The notes: generated by a model from the letters alone, not told the origin. Counted from the first letter of the stretch, positions 16,862 through 27,900 are shown. The stretch: 64,000 nucleotides of DNA from JBBSOK01 sp965219125 (GCA_965219125.1 CBDCMO010000002.1:744001-808000); one strand, 5' to 3'. Numbers and translations are program-made.

Positions 16862-17575
16862 AATTTTATCGCATCAAATACAAGTATTCACAGTAATAAA
16901 GATAATCTTCAAATTTTATTCGAGGATAATCATCTAATTATTATAAACAAACGTCCTGGCGATATTGTTCAAGGTGATAAAACGGGTGATGCGCCACTTT
17001 CTGAAGTTGTTAAGGAATATATTGCTGAAAAATACAATAAACCCGGTGCTGTTTATTTGGGTGTGGTGCACAGAATTGATCGGCCAACAAGTGGAATTGT
17101 AGTTTTTGCAAGAACTTCAAAAGCTTTGGCGCGATTAAATAAAATGTTTGCTGAGCGGGAAACTGAAAAAACATATTGGGCAATTGTTAAAAATATGCCG
17201 CCAAAATCTTCAGATCGACTTGTCCACTATTTGATCCGAAATAGTAAGCAGAATAAGAGTTATTCAAATATAAAAGAAGTTCCGAATAGTAAGGAGGGAA
17301 TTCTAAACTATAAATTTATTAAATCTTTAAACAATTATTTTTTATTGGAAATTGATCTTGAAACAGGTCGTCATCATCAAATTAGATCGCAACTTGCCGC
17401 TATTGGTTCACCCATAAAAGGTGATTTAAAATATGGTTTTGACCGAAGTAATAAAGATGGAAGTATTCATCTTCACGCTCGCAAAATAACTTTTGAACAT
17501 CCTGTGAAAAAAGAAGCGATGACAATTATTGCAAATCCACCGCAGGATTCTATTTGGGATAGTTGCACTTTTTAG
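16862..17575 (+). CDS. RluA-family 23S/tRNA pseudouridine synthase, start codon not identifiable
   Basis: The frame is open from 16862, just after an in-frame TAA at 16859, to 17575. It encodes a full-looking RluA-type catalytic domain: LFEDNHLIIINKRPGDIVQ, then the catalytic motif HRIDRPTSGIVVFA and the C-terminal LETGRHHQIRSQLAAIG and LHARKI. It should isomerise uridine in rRNA or tRNA. No ATG, GTG or TTG exists in frame before a TTG at 17057, which would delete about 65 residues including a conserved strand. Initiation may use ATC at 16868 or ATT at 16886, or the 5' end may have been lost beside the repeat. Confidence 0.8.
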   Translation, partial: NFIASNTSIHSNKDNLQILFEDNHLIIINKRPGDIVQGDKTGDAPLSEVVKEYIAEKYNKPGAVYLGVVHRIDRPTSGIVVFARTSKALARLNKMFAERETEKTYWAIVKNMPPKSSDRLVHYLIRNSKQNKSYSNIKEVPNSKEGILNYKFIKSLNNYFLLEIDLETGRHHQIRSQLAAIGSPIKGDLKYGFDRSNKDGSIHLHARKITFEHPVKKEAMTIIANPPQDSIWDSCTF

Positions 17576-17667
17576 GTTTCAATTGCAGTCCTCAGTATTC
17601 CAAACAGTAATTTGCCTAAAATACTTAAACCTCACAGATGCATCATACTTAAAAACTTAATGTTTTA

Positions 17668-18789
17668 CTATTTTCCATGCAATGTATTCAAAGCATAAAT
17701 TGCAAAGCTTCCCAACCAATGTCCACCTTCATAACTATCGCCAACTAAATTAGGGTATGAATATTCAATATGTTCATTCGCAATATTTTTTAAATGACCG
17801 TATTTTGGATATTGTTTTGCCAAACCATATAAAACCCAAGCTCGACTGAAATTAAGTCCATCCAAATGAACTAATTTTCCATCTGTTCTATCGCTTACTT
17901 CGCCTACTTTTAACTTATAATTTGCATCGGCCAATTGTGGTAAAAATTTATCCATCCAAGTTATAAATTGCTCGGAAGAAAGGATTCTTCGCATTATATC
18001 TACTTCTTCCAAACACGGAGATAAAAAATCATAACCGCTCGGCTCCCAAGTTATCGGGCAATTTTCATCATTTAAATAAAATGTTTTTACTCTTTCTGAA
18101 ATTAATCTTTCCAATTCTAAATCTTCAACACTTTCTGCGTAATCATATGCTAAGGCTAATCCAAAAGCTGTATTGGTATGTTCGCCAACTCTTATTGGGT
18201 AATTAAGTTTTGGCAAAAATTCTTTGTATCGAAGTACAATAATCGCGGTCAATGGCTTTAAAATTTCTTCAAGTTCCTTCGCCATTGGGTCATCCCAATT
18301 ATACAAGGTTTCTGAAAGTTTTAAAAGCCAAGCCCAACCGTACGTTCTTTCAAAAGATTTATTGATTGGTTTTTTAAAAAATGCTACTTCAATTGCTACA
18401 TTTTCAGCGGTTATTTTTTCCTTCAAAATAGATTTTACTTCTTCTGCCCTATCCATTTCTGGAAATTGTTGCAATAAAGTTACCATACTCCAATATCCGT
18501 GAACAGCGCTGTGCCAATCAAAACAGCCATAAAAAATTGGATGTATTGCGATTGGCTCAACTAAATCTGCCTCGCTTTCCAACGTTTCGCCGGGTTTATA
18601 AGGGTAATTTGTGGTAACGCAATGCAACGGCAAATCAACAAGTTTATTCGCTTCGGTTATAGTAAAAACGGGTTCTTTGAATTGTTTAATAGTATCAGAA
18701 TTTTCTTCGGAAGCAATCATTTCTTTTTTTGAATTGTTACAGCTAAATGTAAAAAGCGCTAAAATTATTAAAATAGATACCTGTTTCAT
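17668..18789 (-). CDS. DUF2891 family lipoprotein
   Basis: This 373-residue protein begins with a lipoprotein signal (LIILALFTFSCNNSKKE, Cys about residue 17). The body fits DUF2891: HPIFYGCFDWHSAVHGYWSMVTLL near the N-terminus, helical repeats like an (alpha/alpha) barrel, and VHLDGLNFSRAWVLYGLA and YEGGHWLGSFAIYAL at the end. The conserved His, Trp and Asp residues look like a sugar-processing active site, but no function is established to my knowledge. It is monocistronic. A TATCTTCG box resembling TAnnTTTG lies upstream on the minus strand. Confidence 0.85.
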   Translation of the reverse strand: MKQVSILIILALFTFSCNNSKKEMIASEENSDTIKQFKEPVFTITEANKLVDLPLHCVTTNYPYKPGETLESEADLVEPIAIHPIFYGCFDWHSAVHGYWSMVTLLQQFPEMDRAEEVKSILKEKITAENVAIEVAFFKKPINKSFERTYGWAWLLKLSETLYNWDDPMAKELEEILKPLTAIIVLRYKEFLPKLNYPIRVGEHTNTAFGLALAYDYAESVEDLELERLISERVKTFYLNDENCPITWEPSGYDFLSPCLEEVDIMRRILSSEQFITWMDKFLPQLADANYKLKVGEVSDRTDGKLVHLDGLNFSRAWVLYGLAKQYPKYGHLKNIANEHIEYSYPNLVGDSYEGGHWLGSFAIYALNTLHGK

Positions 18790-18917
18790 AGCAGTTAATT
18801 AGTTAGTTCCGAAGATAATAAAAATTGAGATTTTCGAAAGATGCAATTTATTTGATTGAATAATTTAATCAATTTCAGTGGCAAAATTTGAGGAATTTTA
18901 AATAAATTAAAAAAAGA

Positions 18918-18967
18918 AACCACGAACTTGTGAATATATTTTGAAAAATATTCACAAGTTCGTGGTT
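18918..18967. repeat. 20-base inverted repeat, terminator-like
   Basis: Perfect 20-base arms at 18918-18937 and 18948-18967 surround a 10-base loop. The repeat lies just past the 3' end of the M16 peptidase gene on the minus strand and probably ends its transcript. The arms carry the CACGAA core also seen at 703 and 58165. Confidence 0.75.
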
Positions 18968-18987
18968 CTAATTTATCAGTGTAATCT

Positions 18988-21846
18988 TTACATTTTTACT
19001 TCATCTCCATTTTTATCCAGCAAAATAACTTCATCAAAGCCCATATCTTTAAATTGTGAAAATTGCGTAGCAGCATCACCAACAACTAGATAAGCCATTT
19101 TATTTTCGTCCAACAATTTGTTTGCCAAAGCTTTGTGCTGAGCCAAAGTCATATTCTTAATTACGGATTCTTCACCTTCAATATAATTTGTAGGCAAATC
19201 ATACGTGCTCATTTCTTCCAACATACCTAATAATGAACCTTGCGTTTCAAATCTGCGCGCATTACTTTTTATCATTGCATTTTTTGTGAATGTTAAATCG
19301 TCTGCTGAAATTCCATCTTTATATTTTGCAATTTCATCTTTAAAAATCTTTACAGATTCTCCTGTTGTATTTGTTCTAACGCTTGAAGATGCTGTAAACG
19401 TTCCGGGGATTTTACTTCCGCTAAAACCACTTCTTGCGCCGTACGTATAGCCTTTTTCTTCTCTTAAAATTAAGTTTACATTGCCTGAAAATGAACCTCC
19501 CAATTTATAATTCATAACTTCCGCAGGGTAAAAATCTGCATTGTTTCTAGCCATACCAATGTAGCCAATGTTAATTACAGACTGTTTGGCATTTGGAATA
19601 TCCACAAAATATAAGGATGCTTTATCACGATTATTTGATGTTGGATAATCTGGAATTGAAACTTTTTTAGCTTTCCAACCATTTTCAAGCGACTTTAAAT
19701 TTTTAAGCGCGCTTGCTTCGTCAATCTGTCCAACAATTTGAAAACTGCTTACAGATGGTGAGAAATTATTGTTGTAAAACGTTTTTAAATCATCAATAGT
19801 TATAGCCTTAACTGATGCAACTGTACCATCTGTTGGATAGCTAAAAATATGATTTTTACCATAAAGTAATTTGCTATAAACCCTATTTGCAACGGCATTC
19901 GGGTTTGCATTGCTACGTTCAATTTGGTTGATTGTCTTTGTTTTAATACGCGCAAATTCTTCTTTATCCCAACGTGGTTGCAACAAAATTTCTTCAACCA
20001 CCTTCATTGTTTTATCAAAATTACGGGTTAATGTATTTCCTCTAATAACTATAGATTCCCGCGTAGTGTACATATTTATACTTGCACCCAAAAGTTGAAT
20101 TGCTTCTTCTAACTGCTCTGGAGTTTTATTGGCAGTACCTTCCATCATAATATCGCTCACCAAATTTGCCACGCCATTTTTCTCCATATTGTCGAGTAAG
20201 TGGCCGCCATCAATTACCAAACTGAAATTTACCGTTGGCAATTCATCTTGCTCAATCCCGTAAACCGTCATTCCATTTTTAAGGGTAGTTTTCCAAGATT
20301 TTGGAATAGTAAGTTCTGGCGCTGGACCCACAATAGGCTCTACAGATCTATCAAAATCTGAAGGCGTTTTAACCACTTCCGTAGGTGCTGCATTAATTTT
20401 TTCGGCAGCTACATTTTCTACAATTTCTTCTTCAACAACGATTGCTTTTTTGGAGTTTTCAACAATTAAATTTGTTTGTCCTTTTGGTACAAAACTGGTT
20501 TCAACAAAATTCTTACCTTTAATGTATTGGTTGTAAACGCGCACAACATCTTCTTTGGTAACTTTTTTGATGTTTTCAATATCTTTGGTTATAAAAGCTG
20601 GATCGCCTGTAAATACATTATAATTCGCCAATTGAAAAGACTTACTCAAAACACTGCTTATGCCGTTATAAAAATCGGTTTCAAGTCCTGCTTTTATGCG
20701 TTCGATATCTTTATCGGTTACACCTTCTTTTTCAAAAAGCGCAAAAGCTTCAAAAACCCCTTTTTCAACATCGTTTAAACTTTTGCCATTGTTGGCAGTG
20801 ATTCTTATTTGAAATTCCCCAGCTAATTCTTGCGAATTATTATAAGCGTTAACTTGAGATGTAAGATCTTTATCTTTTACCAATACTTTATATAGAGGTG
20901 CTTTTTTTCCATCTGAGAGAATATTGCCGAGAAAATCTAAAGCATAGGCATCTGGCGTAAATTGCTCTATTGTTGGCCAAACCATATTTAATTGCGGCGC
21001 GGTTGCAAAATTGTCTTCGTGAAATAATTTTTTAGTTTCCGAAAGCTTTACATTTTGAGGCTTTAAAGGTTGCACTTCTTTACGACGTTTAATTTCGCCA
21101 AAATATTTTTGAATCATTGCCTTTGCTTCAGCAATATCAAAATCGCCAGCCAATACTAAAGTTGCATTGTTTGGACCATAATATGTATTATAAAAATCCT
21201 TTACATCGGCAACGGTTGCATTTTGAAGATCTTCCAACTCACCAATTACTTGCCAGCTATACGGATGTCCTTTTGGATATAAATTTTGGTCTAAAACATA
21301 ACTAGTATGTCCATAAGGATTATTATCAACCCTTTGGCGCTTTTCATTTTGAACAACTTCCTGCTGGTTTTCGAAAGCAGCCTCGGTAACGGTGTTTATT
21401 AGATAACCCATTCGGTCGCTTTCTAGCCACATCACGGTTTCCATTGCATTTTTTGGAACTAATTCGTAATAACGAGTACCATCTTTCCAAGTGCCGCCGT
21501 TTAAAGTTCCGCCTGCATCTTGAATTTTTTTGAAGAATTGATCTTGTGGCACATTTTCAGATTCCTGAAAAAGCATATGCTCAAATAAGTGAGCAAAACC
21601 GGTACGACCTGTAACTTCCCTATTACTACCAACACCATATTGAATAGCGAGTGCAACAATTGGATCACTTTTGTCTTGATGAAGTATAACATCGAGACCG
21701 TTTTCAAGTTCATATTTTTCAAACTTAACTGAAAGATTTTCAGTTGATTTTTGCGCAAGGGCTTTATTTGAAATACTAGATGTAAATACAAATAGAATTG
21801 ACAGGAAAGCAATAAGGACGGGTTTGTGGTAATTTTTTGAATTCAT
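18988..21846 (-). CDS. M16 family zinc metallopeptidase, secreted
   Basis: This 952-residue protein has a long signal peptide (VLIAFLSILFVFTSSISNKALAQ). It contains two M16 halves. The N-terminal half carries the inverted zinc motif HLFEHMLF (HxxEH, about residues 87-91), with further Glu ligands near VVQNEKRQ. The C-terminal half (from WKTTLKNGMTVYGIEQDELP) lacks HxxEH, which is normal for this fold. It should degrade peptides in the periplasm or at the cell surface. Length is typical of the double-domain family. It is monocistronic with a hairpin after it. Confidence 0.95.
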   Translation of the reverse strand: MNSKNYHKPVLIAFLSILFVFTSSISNKALAQKSTENLSVKFEKYELENGLDVILHQDKSDPIVALAIQYGVGSNREVTGRTGFAHLFEHMLFQESENVPQDQFFKKIQDAGGTLNGGTWKDGTRYYELVPKNAMETVMWLESDRMGYLINTVTEAAFENQQEVVQNEKRQRVDNNPYGHTSYVLDQNLYPKGHPYSWQVIGELEDLQNATVADVKDFYNTYYGPNNATLVLAGDFDIAEAKAMIQKYFGEIKRRKEVQPLKPQNVKLSETKKLFHEDNFATAPQLNMVWPTIEQFTPDAYALDFLGNILSDGKKAPLYKVLVKDKDLTSQVNAYNNSQELAGEFQIRITANNGKSLNDVEKGVFEAFALFEKEGVTDKDIERIKAGLETDFYNGISSVLSKSFQLANYNVFTGDPAFITKDIENIKKVTKEDVVRVYNQYIKGKNFVETSFVPKGQTNLIVENSKKAIVVEEEIVENVAAEKINAAPTEVVKTPSDFDRSVEPIVGPAPELTIPKSWKTTLKNGMTVYGIEQDELPTVNFSLVIDGGHLLDNMEKNGVANLVSDIMMEGTANKTPEQLEEAIQLLGASINMYTTRESIVIRGNTLTRNFDKTMKVVEEILLQPRWDKEEFARIKTKTINQIERSNANPNAVANRVYSKLLYGKNHIFSYPTDGTVASVKAITIDDLKTFYNNNFSPSVSSFQIVGQIDEASALKNLKSLENGWKAKKVSIPDYPTSNNRDKASLYFVDIPNAKQSVINIGYIGMARNNADFYPAEVMNYKLGGSFSGNVNLILREEKGYTYGARSGFSGSKIPGTFTASSSVRTNTTGESVKIFKDEIAKYKDGISADDLTFTKNAMIKSNARRFETQGSLLGMLEEMSTYDLPTNYIEGEESVIKNMTLAQHKALANKLLDENKMAYLVVGDAATQFSQFKDMGFDEVILLDKNGDEVKM

Positions 21847-21996
21847 ATTGATAGAAATAATTTAGTTGAATTTTTTTGATACGTTTTAAAGATAGCAAAG
21901 CGATGTTTTGGGATTCTTAAAATTGAGTTAAAAAGAATTTTCAACCATTTTAGACAAAACGTTGTTTTGGTTCTAATATATTATAAGGATTGAATA

Positions 21997-23538
21997 TTAC
22001 CCAAACCATCCATCACGATCCAAACTTCTGTACTGAATAGCTTCGGAAATGTGGTTGCCTGTTAATTGGTCGCTTCCTTCAAGATCGGCTATTGTTCTGC
22101 TTACTTTTAAAATACGGTCATACGCTCTTGCTGAAAGATTTAACCTTTCCATTGCTGTCTTCAAAAGTTGGAGAGAAGCATCATCCAATTTGCAATATTC
22201 CCTAATCTGCTTCACGCCCATTTGGGCGTTGTAATGAATATTTTCAAAAGCAGCAAATCGTTCTGTTTGTATTTTCCGGGCAGCGGTAACACGTTCGCGA
22301 ACAATCAAACTGCTTTCGCCTTTTCTCTCTTCGCTTAATTTTTCAAAAGGAACTGGTGTTACTTCAATATGAATATCTATTCTATCTAATAACGGTCCGG
22401 AAACTTTGCTTAAATAGCGTTGCATTTCAGCCGGAGAAGACATAACTGGCGCGTCCGGATCATTAAAATAACCGCCCGGACTTGGATTCATACTTGCAAC
22501 CAGCATAAAACTGGATGGATATGTAACCGTAAATTTTGCCCGACTGATTGTAACTTCCCGATCTTCCAACGGCTGCCGCATTACTTCAAGAACGCCGCGT
22601 TTAAATTCGGGTAATTCATCTAAGAATAAAACTCCGTTATGCGCAAGACTTATTTCGCCGGGTTGTGGATATTGCCCACCGCCAACCAAAGCCACATCAG
22701 AAATTGTATGATGCGGACTTCTAAACGGTCGCGAAGTCATAATCCCACCTTTTTGCATGGTTCGGCCCGCGACACTGTGAATTTTTGTGGTTTCCAAACT
22801 TTCCTGTAAACTCATAGGCGGCAAAATACTGGGCAAACGTTTGGCTAGCATTGTTTTACCTGAACCTGGCGGACCAATTAAAATTATGTTATGTCCGCCG
22901 GCCGCTGCTATTTCCATACAGCGTTTTATGGATTCTTGTCCTTTTACGTCACTAAAATCGAATTCTGGTTGTTCTAAATGTTGGTAGAATTCGGCTTCCA
23001 TATCTACGATGGTTCTTTCGAGTTCTGTGCCTTTGTCAAAAAAGTTGATTACTTCACTTATATTTTCAATACCATAAACTTCAAGTCCTTCAACAATTGC
23101 CGCTTCTTTTGCGTTTTGCAAGGGTAATATAAAACCTTTGTAACCTTCATCTTTTGCTTTTATTGCAATTGGCAAAGCGCCACGAATGGGTTGCAAACCG
23201 CCATCCAAAGAAAGTTCGCCCATTATAATATATTCTGAAAGTGGATTTTGCTCTTCAATCTGTTCGGTTGCAATTAATATTCCCATCGCCAAAGTAAGGT
23301 CGTAGGCTGAGCCTTCTTTACGTAAATCTGCCGGCGACATATTCAAAATCAATTTCTTACCCGGAATTTTATAGCCGTTATTTTGAAGTGCGGCGGCAAT
23401 TCTATAATTACTTTCCTTAATTGCATTGTCCGGCAAACCAACTAAATGATAGCCAACGCCGGTATCTACATTAACTTCAACCGTAATTGTGGTGGCATCT
23501 ACACCAAAAACGGCACTGCCGTAAACTTTTGTTAGCAT
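21997..23538 (-). CDS. comM: YifB/ComM family AAA+ ATPase (Mg-chelatase-like)
   Basis: This protein of about 513 residues starts MLTKVYGSAVFGVDA, the ChlI/Lon-like N-terminal domain. It then carries Walker A GPPGSGKTMLAKR, Walker B ALAHNGVLFLDELPE and the C-terminal MAGLASFKLD-equivalent region ending SEAIQYRSLDRDGW. ComM is a hexameric helicase that promotes branch migration during uptake of foreign DNA; that is known for the proteobacterial homologue and inferred here. The ATG at 23538 is preferred to the longer frame. A 132-base near-copy of its 5' end lies at 28141-28272. Confidence 0.95.
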   Translation of the reverse strand: MLTKVYGSAVFGVDATTITVEVNVDTGVGYHLVGLPDNAIKESNYRIAAALQNNGYKIPGKKLILNMSPADLRKEGSAYDLTLAMGILIATEQIEEQNPLSEYIIMGELSLDGGLQPIRGALPIAIKAKDEGYKGFILPLQNAKEAAIVEGLEVYGIENISEVINFFDKGTELERTIVDMEAEFYQHLEQPEFDFSDVKGQESIKRCMEIAAAGGHNIILIGPPGSGKTMLAKRLPSILPPMSLQESLETTKIHSVAGRTMQKGGIMTSRPFRSPHHTISDVALVGGGQYPQPGEISLAHNGVLFLDELPEFKRGVLEVMRQPLEDREVTISRAKFTVTYPSSFMLVASMNPSPGGYFNDPDAPVMSSPAEMQRYLSKVSGPLLDRIDIHIEVTPVPFEKLSEERKGESSLIVRERVTAARKIQTERFAAFENIHYNAQMGVKQIREYCKLDDASLQLLKTAMERLNLSARAYDRILKVSRTIADLEGSDQLTGNHISEAIQYRSLDRDGWFG

Positions 23539-23769
23539 AAATTTTCTTAATTTATAATGAAGTGAAAGATATATATTTTTTAAAGAATTAAAATAGCCTA
23601 CAGTTTTTAAAAAAATACATATTTGCAACAGTTAGGATAGGTCAACGTTAAAATTAAAATTTAACTAACTTCCGAAATAAATTTTTTATTTATTTGACAA
23701 ACTAATTAGTAACAATAACATAACATTTGCTCTTAAAATAGTAGCGTGTTTTGCCGAAACAAATTTTAT

Positions 23770-24306
23770 ATGAAAAAATTAACAATTTTTATATCCTTAT
23801 TTTTTGCCATACTAATATCATGTAATAAAGATGACGACCCAATTTCACCAATTGACCAACTACCAGCCGCAACGCAAACTGGTGCAGGTACTTTTGGTTG
23901 CCTGGTTAATGGTGAGCCATTTATTGATAACAGTGGTTCTTTTAATTGTTTTTATCAATTTGTAGATGGTGAATATAATTTTGGGATTAATGGTTTAGAC
24001 AATGTAGGAAATTTAACTAGCCTTAATATTTCAACTTATGATAAGTCTTTGGAGGAAGGACAAACTTATCAGCTAATTCAAGATGATATTGGTAATGCTT
24101 GGGCTGGAGGTTATTTTGATACTGATAACTCATTTGGGGAATTTGTTACAACTAATCAAGAAAATTCTGGAACCCTTAAAATAAATAAATTTGATTTTAC
24201 AAACTTTATAATCTCTGGAACTTTTTCTTTTGATTTATTAGACCCATATACTGGAAATATAATCCAAATACGAGAGGGTCGTTTTGATAGTCATTTTTCC
24301 CAATAA
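23770..24306 (+). CDS. DUF6252-like lipoprotein, copy 1
   Basis: This 178-residue lipoprotein has Cys at about residue 18 followed by NKDDDP. The run of acidic residues after the Cys resembles the surface-export signal of flavobacterial lipoproteins. The mature part begins IDQLPAATQTGAGTFGCLVNG, matching the family I know as DUF6252, and ends IREGRFDSHFSQ. Function is unknown. A longer frame opens at 23746, but the ATG at 23770 starts the signal peptide (MKKLTIFISLFFAIL). It is duplicated immediately downstream. Confidence 0.8.
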   Translation: MKKLTIFISLFFAILISCNKDDDPISPIDQLPAATQTGAGTFGCLVNGEPFIDNSGSFNCFYQFVDGEYNFGINGLDNVGNLTSLNISTYDKSLEEGQTYQLIQDDIGNAWAGGYFDTDNSFGEFVTTNQENSGTLKINKFDFTNFIISGTFSFDLLDPYTGNIIQIREGRFDSHFSQ

Positions 24307-24346
24307 TTCTTCAATTACAAAAAAATAATATTACAAATTAAAACCT

Positions 24347-24883
24347 ATGAAAAAAATACTAATATTTATGATTGCAGCTATGGCAATAGTAACCTCTTGT
24401 AATAAAGATGACGACCCAATTGCACCAATTGACCAACTACCGGCAGCAACACAAACTGGCGCAGGTACTTTTGGTTGCCTTGTTAATGGTGAGCCATTTA
24501 TTGATAACAGTGGCTCTTTTAATTGTTTCTATCAATTTGTTGATGGTGGTTATTATTTTGGAATTGAAGGTACAGACGAAGATTATGATTTAGTTGATAT
24601 AGGATTATTTTCAAATAATCAAACAATTATGGAAGGTGAAACTTTTCAGCTACAAGAAAATATATCTGGCAATATATTTGGTTCTGGGTTTTTTTTATCA
24701 TCAAATAGTAATGGTATGGGTGTAACAACTAATCAAATCCAGAGCGGAACATTGAAAATTACGAAATTTGATTTTGAAAATTTTACTGTTTCTGGATTAT
24801 TTTCTTTTAATCTACTTAACCCTTTTAATGGGAATATAATTGAGATAAGAGAAGGACGTTTTGACAGCCGTTTTACACAATAA
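24347..24883 (+). CDS. DUF6252-like lipoprotein, copy 2
   Basis: This 178-residue paralogue of the upstream gene has the same CNKDDDP surface-lipoprotein start. From the Cys to about residue 75 it is almost identical at the DNA level: I count roughly 10-12 differences in about 155 bases. The middle then diverges strongly (TDEDYDLVDIGLFSNN against LDNVGNLTSLNISTYD), and similarity returns at IREGRFDS. This mosaic pattern suggests recent duplication or gene conversion of the 5' half. The start is 40 bases after the copy-1 stop, so they are probably co-transcribed. Confidence 0.8.
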   Translation: MKKILIFMIAAMAIVTSCNKDDDPIAPIDQLPAATQTGAGTFGCLVNGEPFIDNSGSFNCFYQFVDGGYYFGIEGTDEDYDLVDIGLFSNNQTIMEGETFQLQENISGNIFGSGFFLSSNSNGMGVTTNQIQSGTLKITKFDFENFTVSGLFSFNLLNPFNGNIIEIREGRFDSRFTQ

Positions 24884-24924
24884 AATTAGTAAGCATATAA
24901 ACAAATTAATAAAATTAAAACTTT

Positions 24925-27900
24925 ATGAAAAAAATTACTTTGATTCTATTTATGGTAATAGGCCATTCGGTCTTATCACAAAATTTATCTGTGCCTCTAG
25001 AAACTTGGAAGTCAAAAATAGTTCCCGTCTTTCAAGGTCTTGATAAAGCAAGAATACCCAATGGTATATTATTGGACTACGCGATGGACTTTACCGATGT
25101 ATCTGTTTACAACGGAAATATAAATTCTTCGCAAAAAGTTGATCTGAATGTTTTTAGCAATATTTATAAAACAATATTTACAGCTCGTACTACGACTGAT
25201 ACGTTGAGTTTTCCAAGAATGAAAACAATTGCACAAAATTGGGCAATGGAGCGAGTTACATGGAACCAACAAGAACAAAAAACTATTGTTATTGGTGGTT
25301 TATATTATAAGTATTCAAGTATAAACAGTAATGCACTGCCACAAAATAAGATAACCGTTGCTAATAATAAATACTATGACAAATATATTAATGGAGTTTG
25401 GCAAAATCCGTATCAAACAAAAGAAACAGTTGCTTTTACTCCTGTCATACGTAGCTACAACAAATCTTATTTTAATGTTATATTACCACAATCTTTAATG
25501 CTCAGTAACCAATTAGGTAGTATTACCAAAATAGAATTTGATGCAAACGATGGCAAAGGTTATAGACAACTTACATATGGACAACCATTATCTGTACTTT
25601 ATTATCAAAATGGCACCTATACTTGGAAATATAGAATAAGAATAAATAATTCCTACTATTTATACAGCAGCAGTCAAATAAAAATTGAGGCAGATAGCTT
25701 TGCGCATAGGGACGCTAATAATTTTGAAAATGATATAGTGATTCCAGGCCCTCAAGGTTTGGGTTTTCGTAATGGTGCAACATTGCGGATTGATTATGCT
25801 CCCAATCATAATGGAGAATTGCGACAACCATTTATAGTAGCAGAAGGTTTTGATCCTGGAAGTATTTTAGAACCAGAAACGGAAGGTGGTGAGTTAAGTT
25901 TGGAAGATTTTAGGAGAAGCTTCACACCTGAGGCGGGAAATAATTTATTTCAATTGCTAGATGGTGCAAACCAACAATATGATATTGTATATATCGATTG
26001 GGAAAATGGTGTTGGTCGGTTAGAAGATAATAGTATCGTTCTCGAAAATGTATTAAATTGGGTAAATACCAATAAAGTTGGTACAACCCAAAATGTTTTA
26101 TTAGGGCAAAGTATGGGCGGAGTAATAGGACGATATACTTTAGCTCGTATGGAGCAAGAAAGTAAAATACACGATGTAAGTTTATTTGTAAGCCACGATG
26201 CTCCTTTACAAGGCAGTAATACGCCATTAAGTACACAGTTTTTTAGTAGGCATCTTTACAAGGAATATGTTACAACACCAATATTATATGGTCTTGGAGA
26301 GGGCGTTTTACCCGTTATTCTTGGATTGGCAGAACTTATAAGTAATGCAATTAATAATATAAATGGTGTTAATACGTCGGTGCTTCCATACATGAATCCA
26401 GAAGATGTTTTAACATTACAAGATACCCCAGCAGCGGTTCAGCTTAATTATGAATGGGTTACTTTTAATGAAACAGTGTCAACAGCCATACACCAAGCAT
26501 GGCAACAAGAGTTTGAACTTAAAGGTTTTCCACAAAATTGTAGGAATGTAGCCATAAGTAATGGTAACGAATGTGCAGTTGACCAAGGTTTTGAACCTGG
26601 AGACACTCTTATTGCGGTTCATGATGTAGATGACCCAAGTTTTTTAGGAGATTTGGTTCATTTAATAACCAATCCACTAATTGGAGCAGTTACTAATGAT
26701 TTAGGCTTGCATCTATTAGGGCAGCTACCAGGTTCCAGTAAATATTTTTATGATTTTGATTTAAAATCTACTCCAAACACGAATGATCCGGATAGGAATG
26801 TTTATTTTGGTAAAATCAGATATGAAAAGAAATTACTTTGGATTATCCCAATTTCTCATACTTTGACAGAACGTTCCAAAAATGCAACTCCTACGTCTCT
26901 TCCTTTTGGTTCTTATTCGGGGGGAACTTTCGATATAACGAATGCTACAAGTGAACTGCCATCACAATTTCCTCCACAAATTTTAGTTAATCAATTTTAC
27001 GGCTTTATACCGGTAGTTAGTGCGATTGATGTAAGAAGAAATGGCGGAATTACACAAGGTGACTATTTGCGTAGATATGCAGGAGGAACCATTACAGAAC
27101 CTGGACTTTCAAGCGGATTTGATAATTTTATTGTTGACTATTCACAAAACCCTACAAATAATAGGCATATATCATTTCAGCGTAGAAATGGTGATTGGTT
27201 AGCAAATGAATTAACTAATGAAGCTAACAATTTCTTTGATTGTACTTTTTTATGCGAAGTACAAGAAATTGCGGGCCCTACCAATATTTGTACTTCCGGA
27301 ACATATTCTGTTAATAGTCCTGCTAATGCAACTGTAACCTGGTCAATAAATCCTTTTAATGCTGGTACTTTTCAAGGACAGGGCACAGGTCAAATTCAGT
27401 TATCTTTAAATGCTAATTTTAGCGGTGCAGTTACGGTAACTTCAAACATTACAATTCCTTCTTGCGGTGTAACAACAAATCTTACAAAACGAATATTCGC
27501 TGGAAAACCAAGTTTTAATTTACAGGAAATAACCTATTTAAATTACGTTGACCTACGTATTATAGGAGCTGGAGGAGCTGATATCAATGAGCAAGGAATA
27601 ACACAAGTAACTTGGGCACCAGGCGCTGGCACAAATGGCGGTAATCTCCAAGGGCAAGGTCAATTTTTTCGTAATGCAAGAGGTTATGGTTATAATTGGA
27701 CCTTGCCTTTAACCATAACAGTAACAAATAGTTGCGGTTCAAGGACAATTAGCGTGGTAATAACCCCACCCGCGCCAGACCCTTGTGATACCCAACCAAA
27801 ATTTAATATTGAACAAGAAGATATTGGAGTATATTCATTAAGTCCAGATCCTGATCCGTGCGATGAACAAAGAGTATCGACAGACAATAAAATTGCTACT

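Noticed and set aside
17057..17575. TTG at 17057 as the true start of the RluA-type gene
   Set aside because: The open frame upstream encodes the conserved first strands of the family's catalytic domain, so a start there would leave a truncated enzyme.
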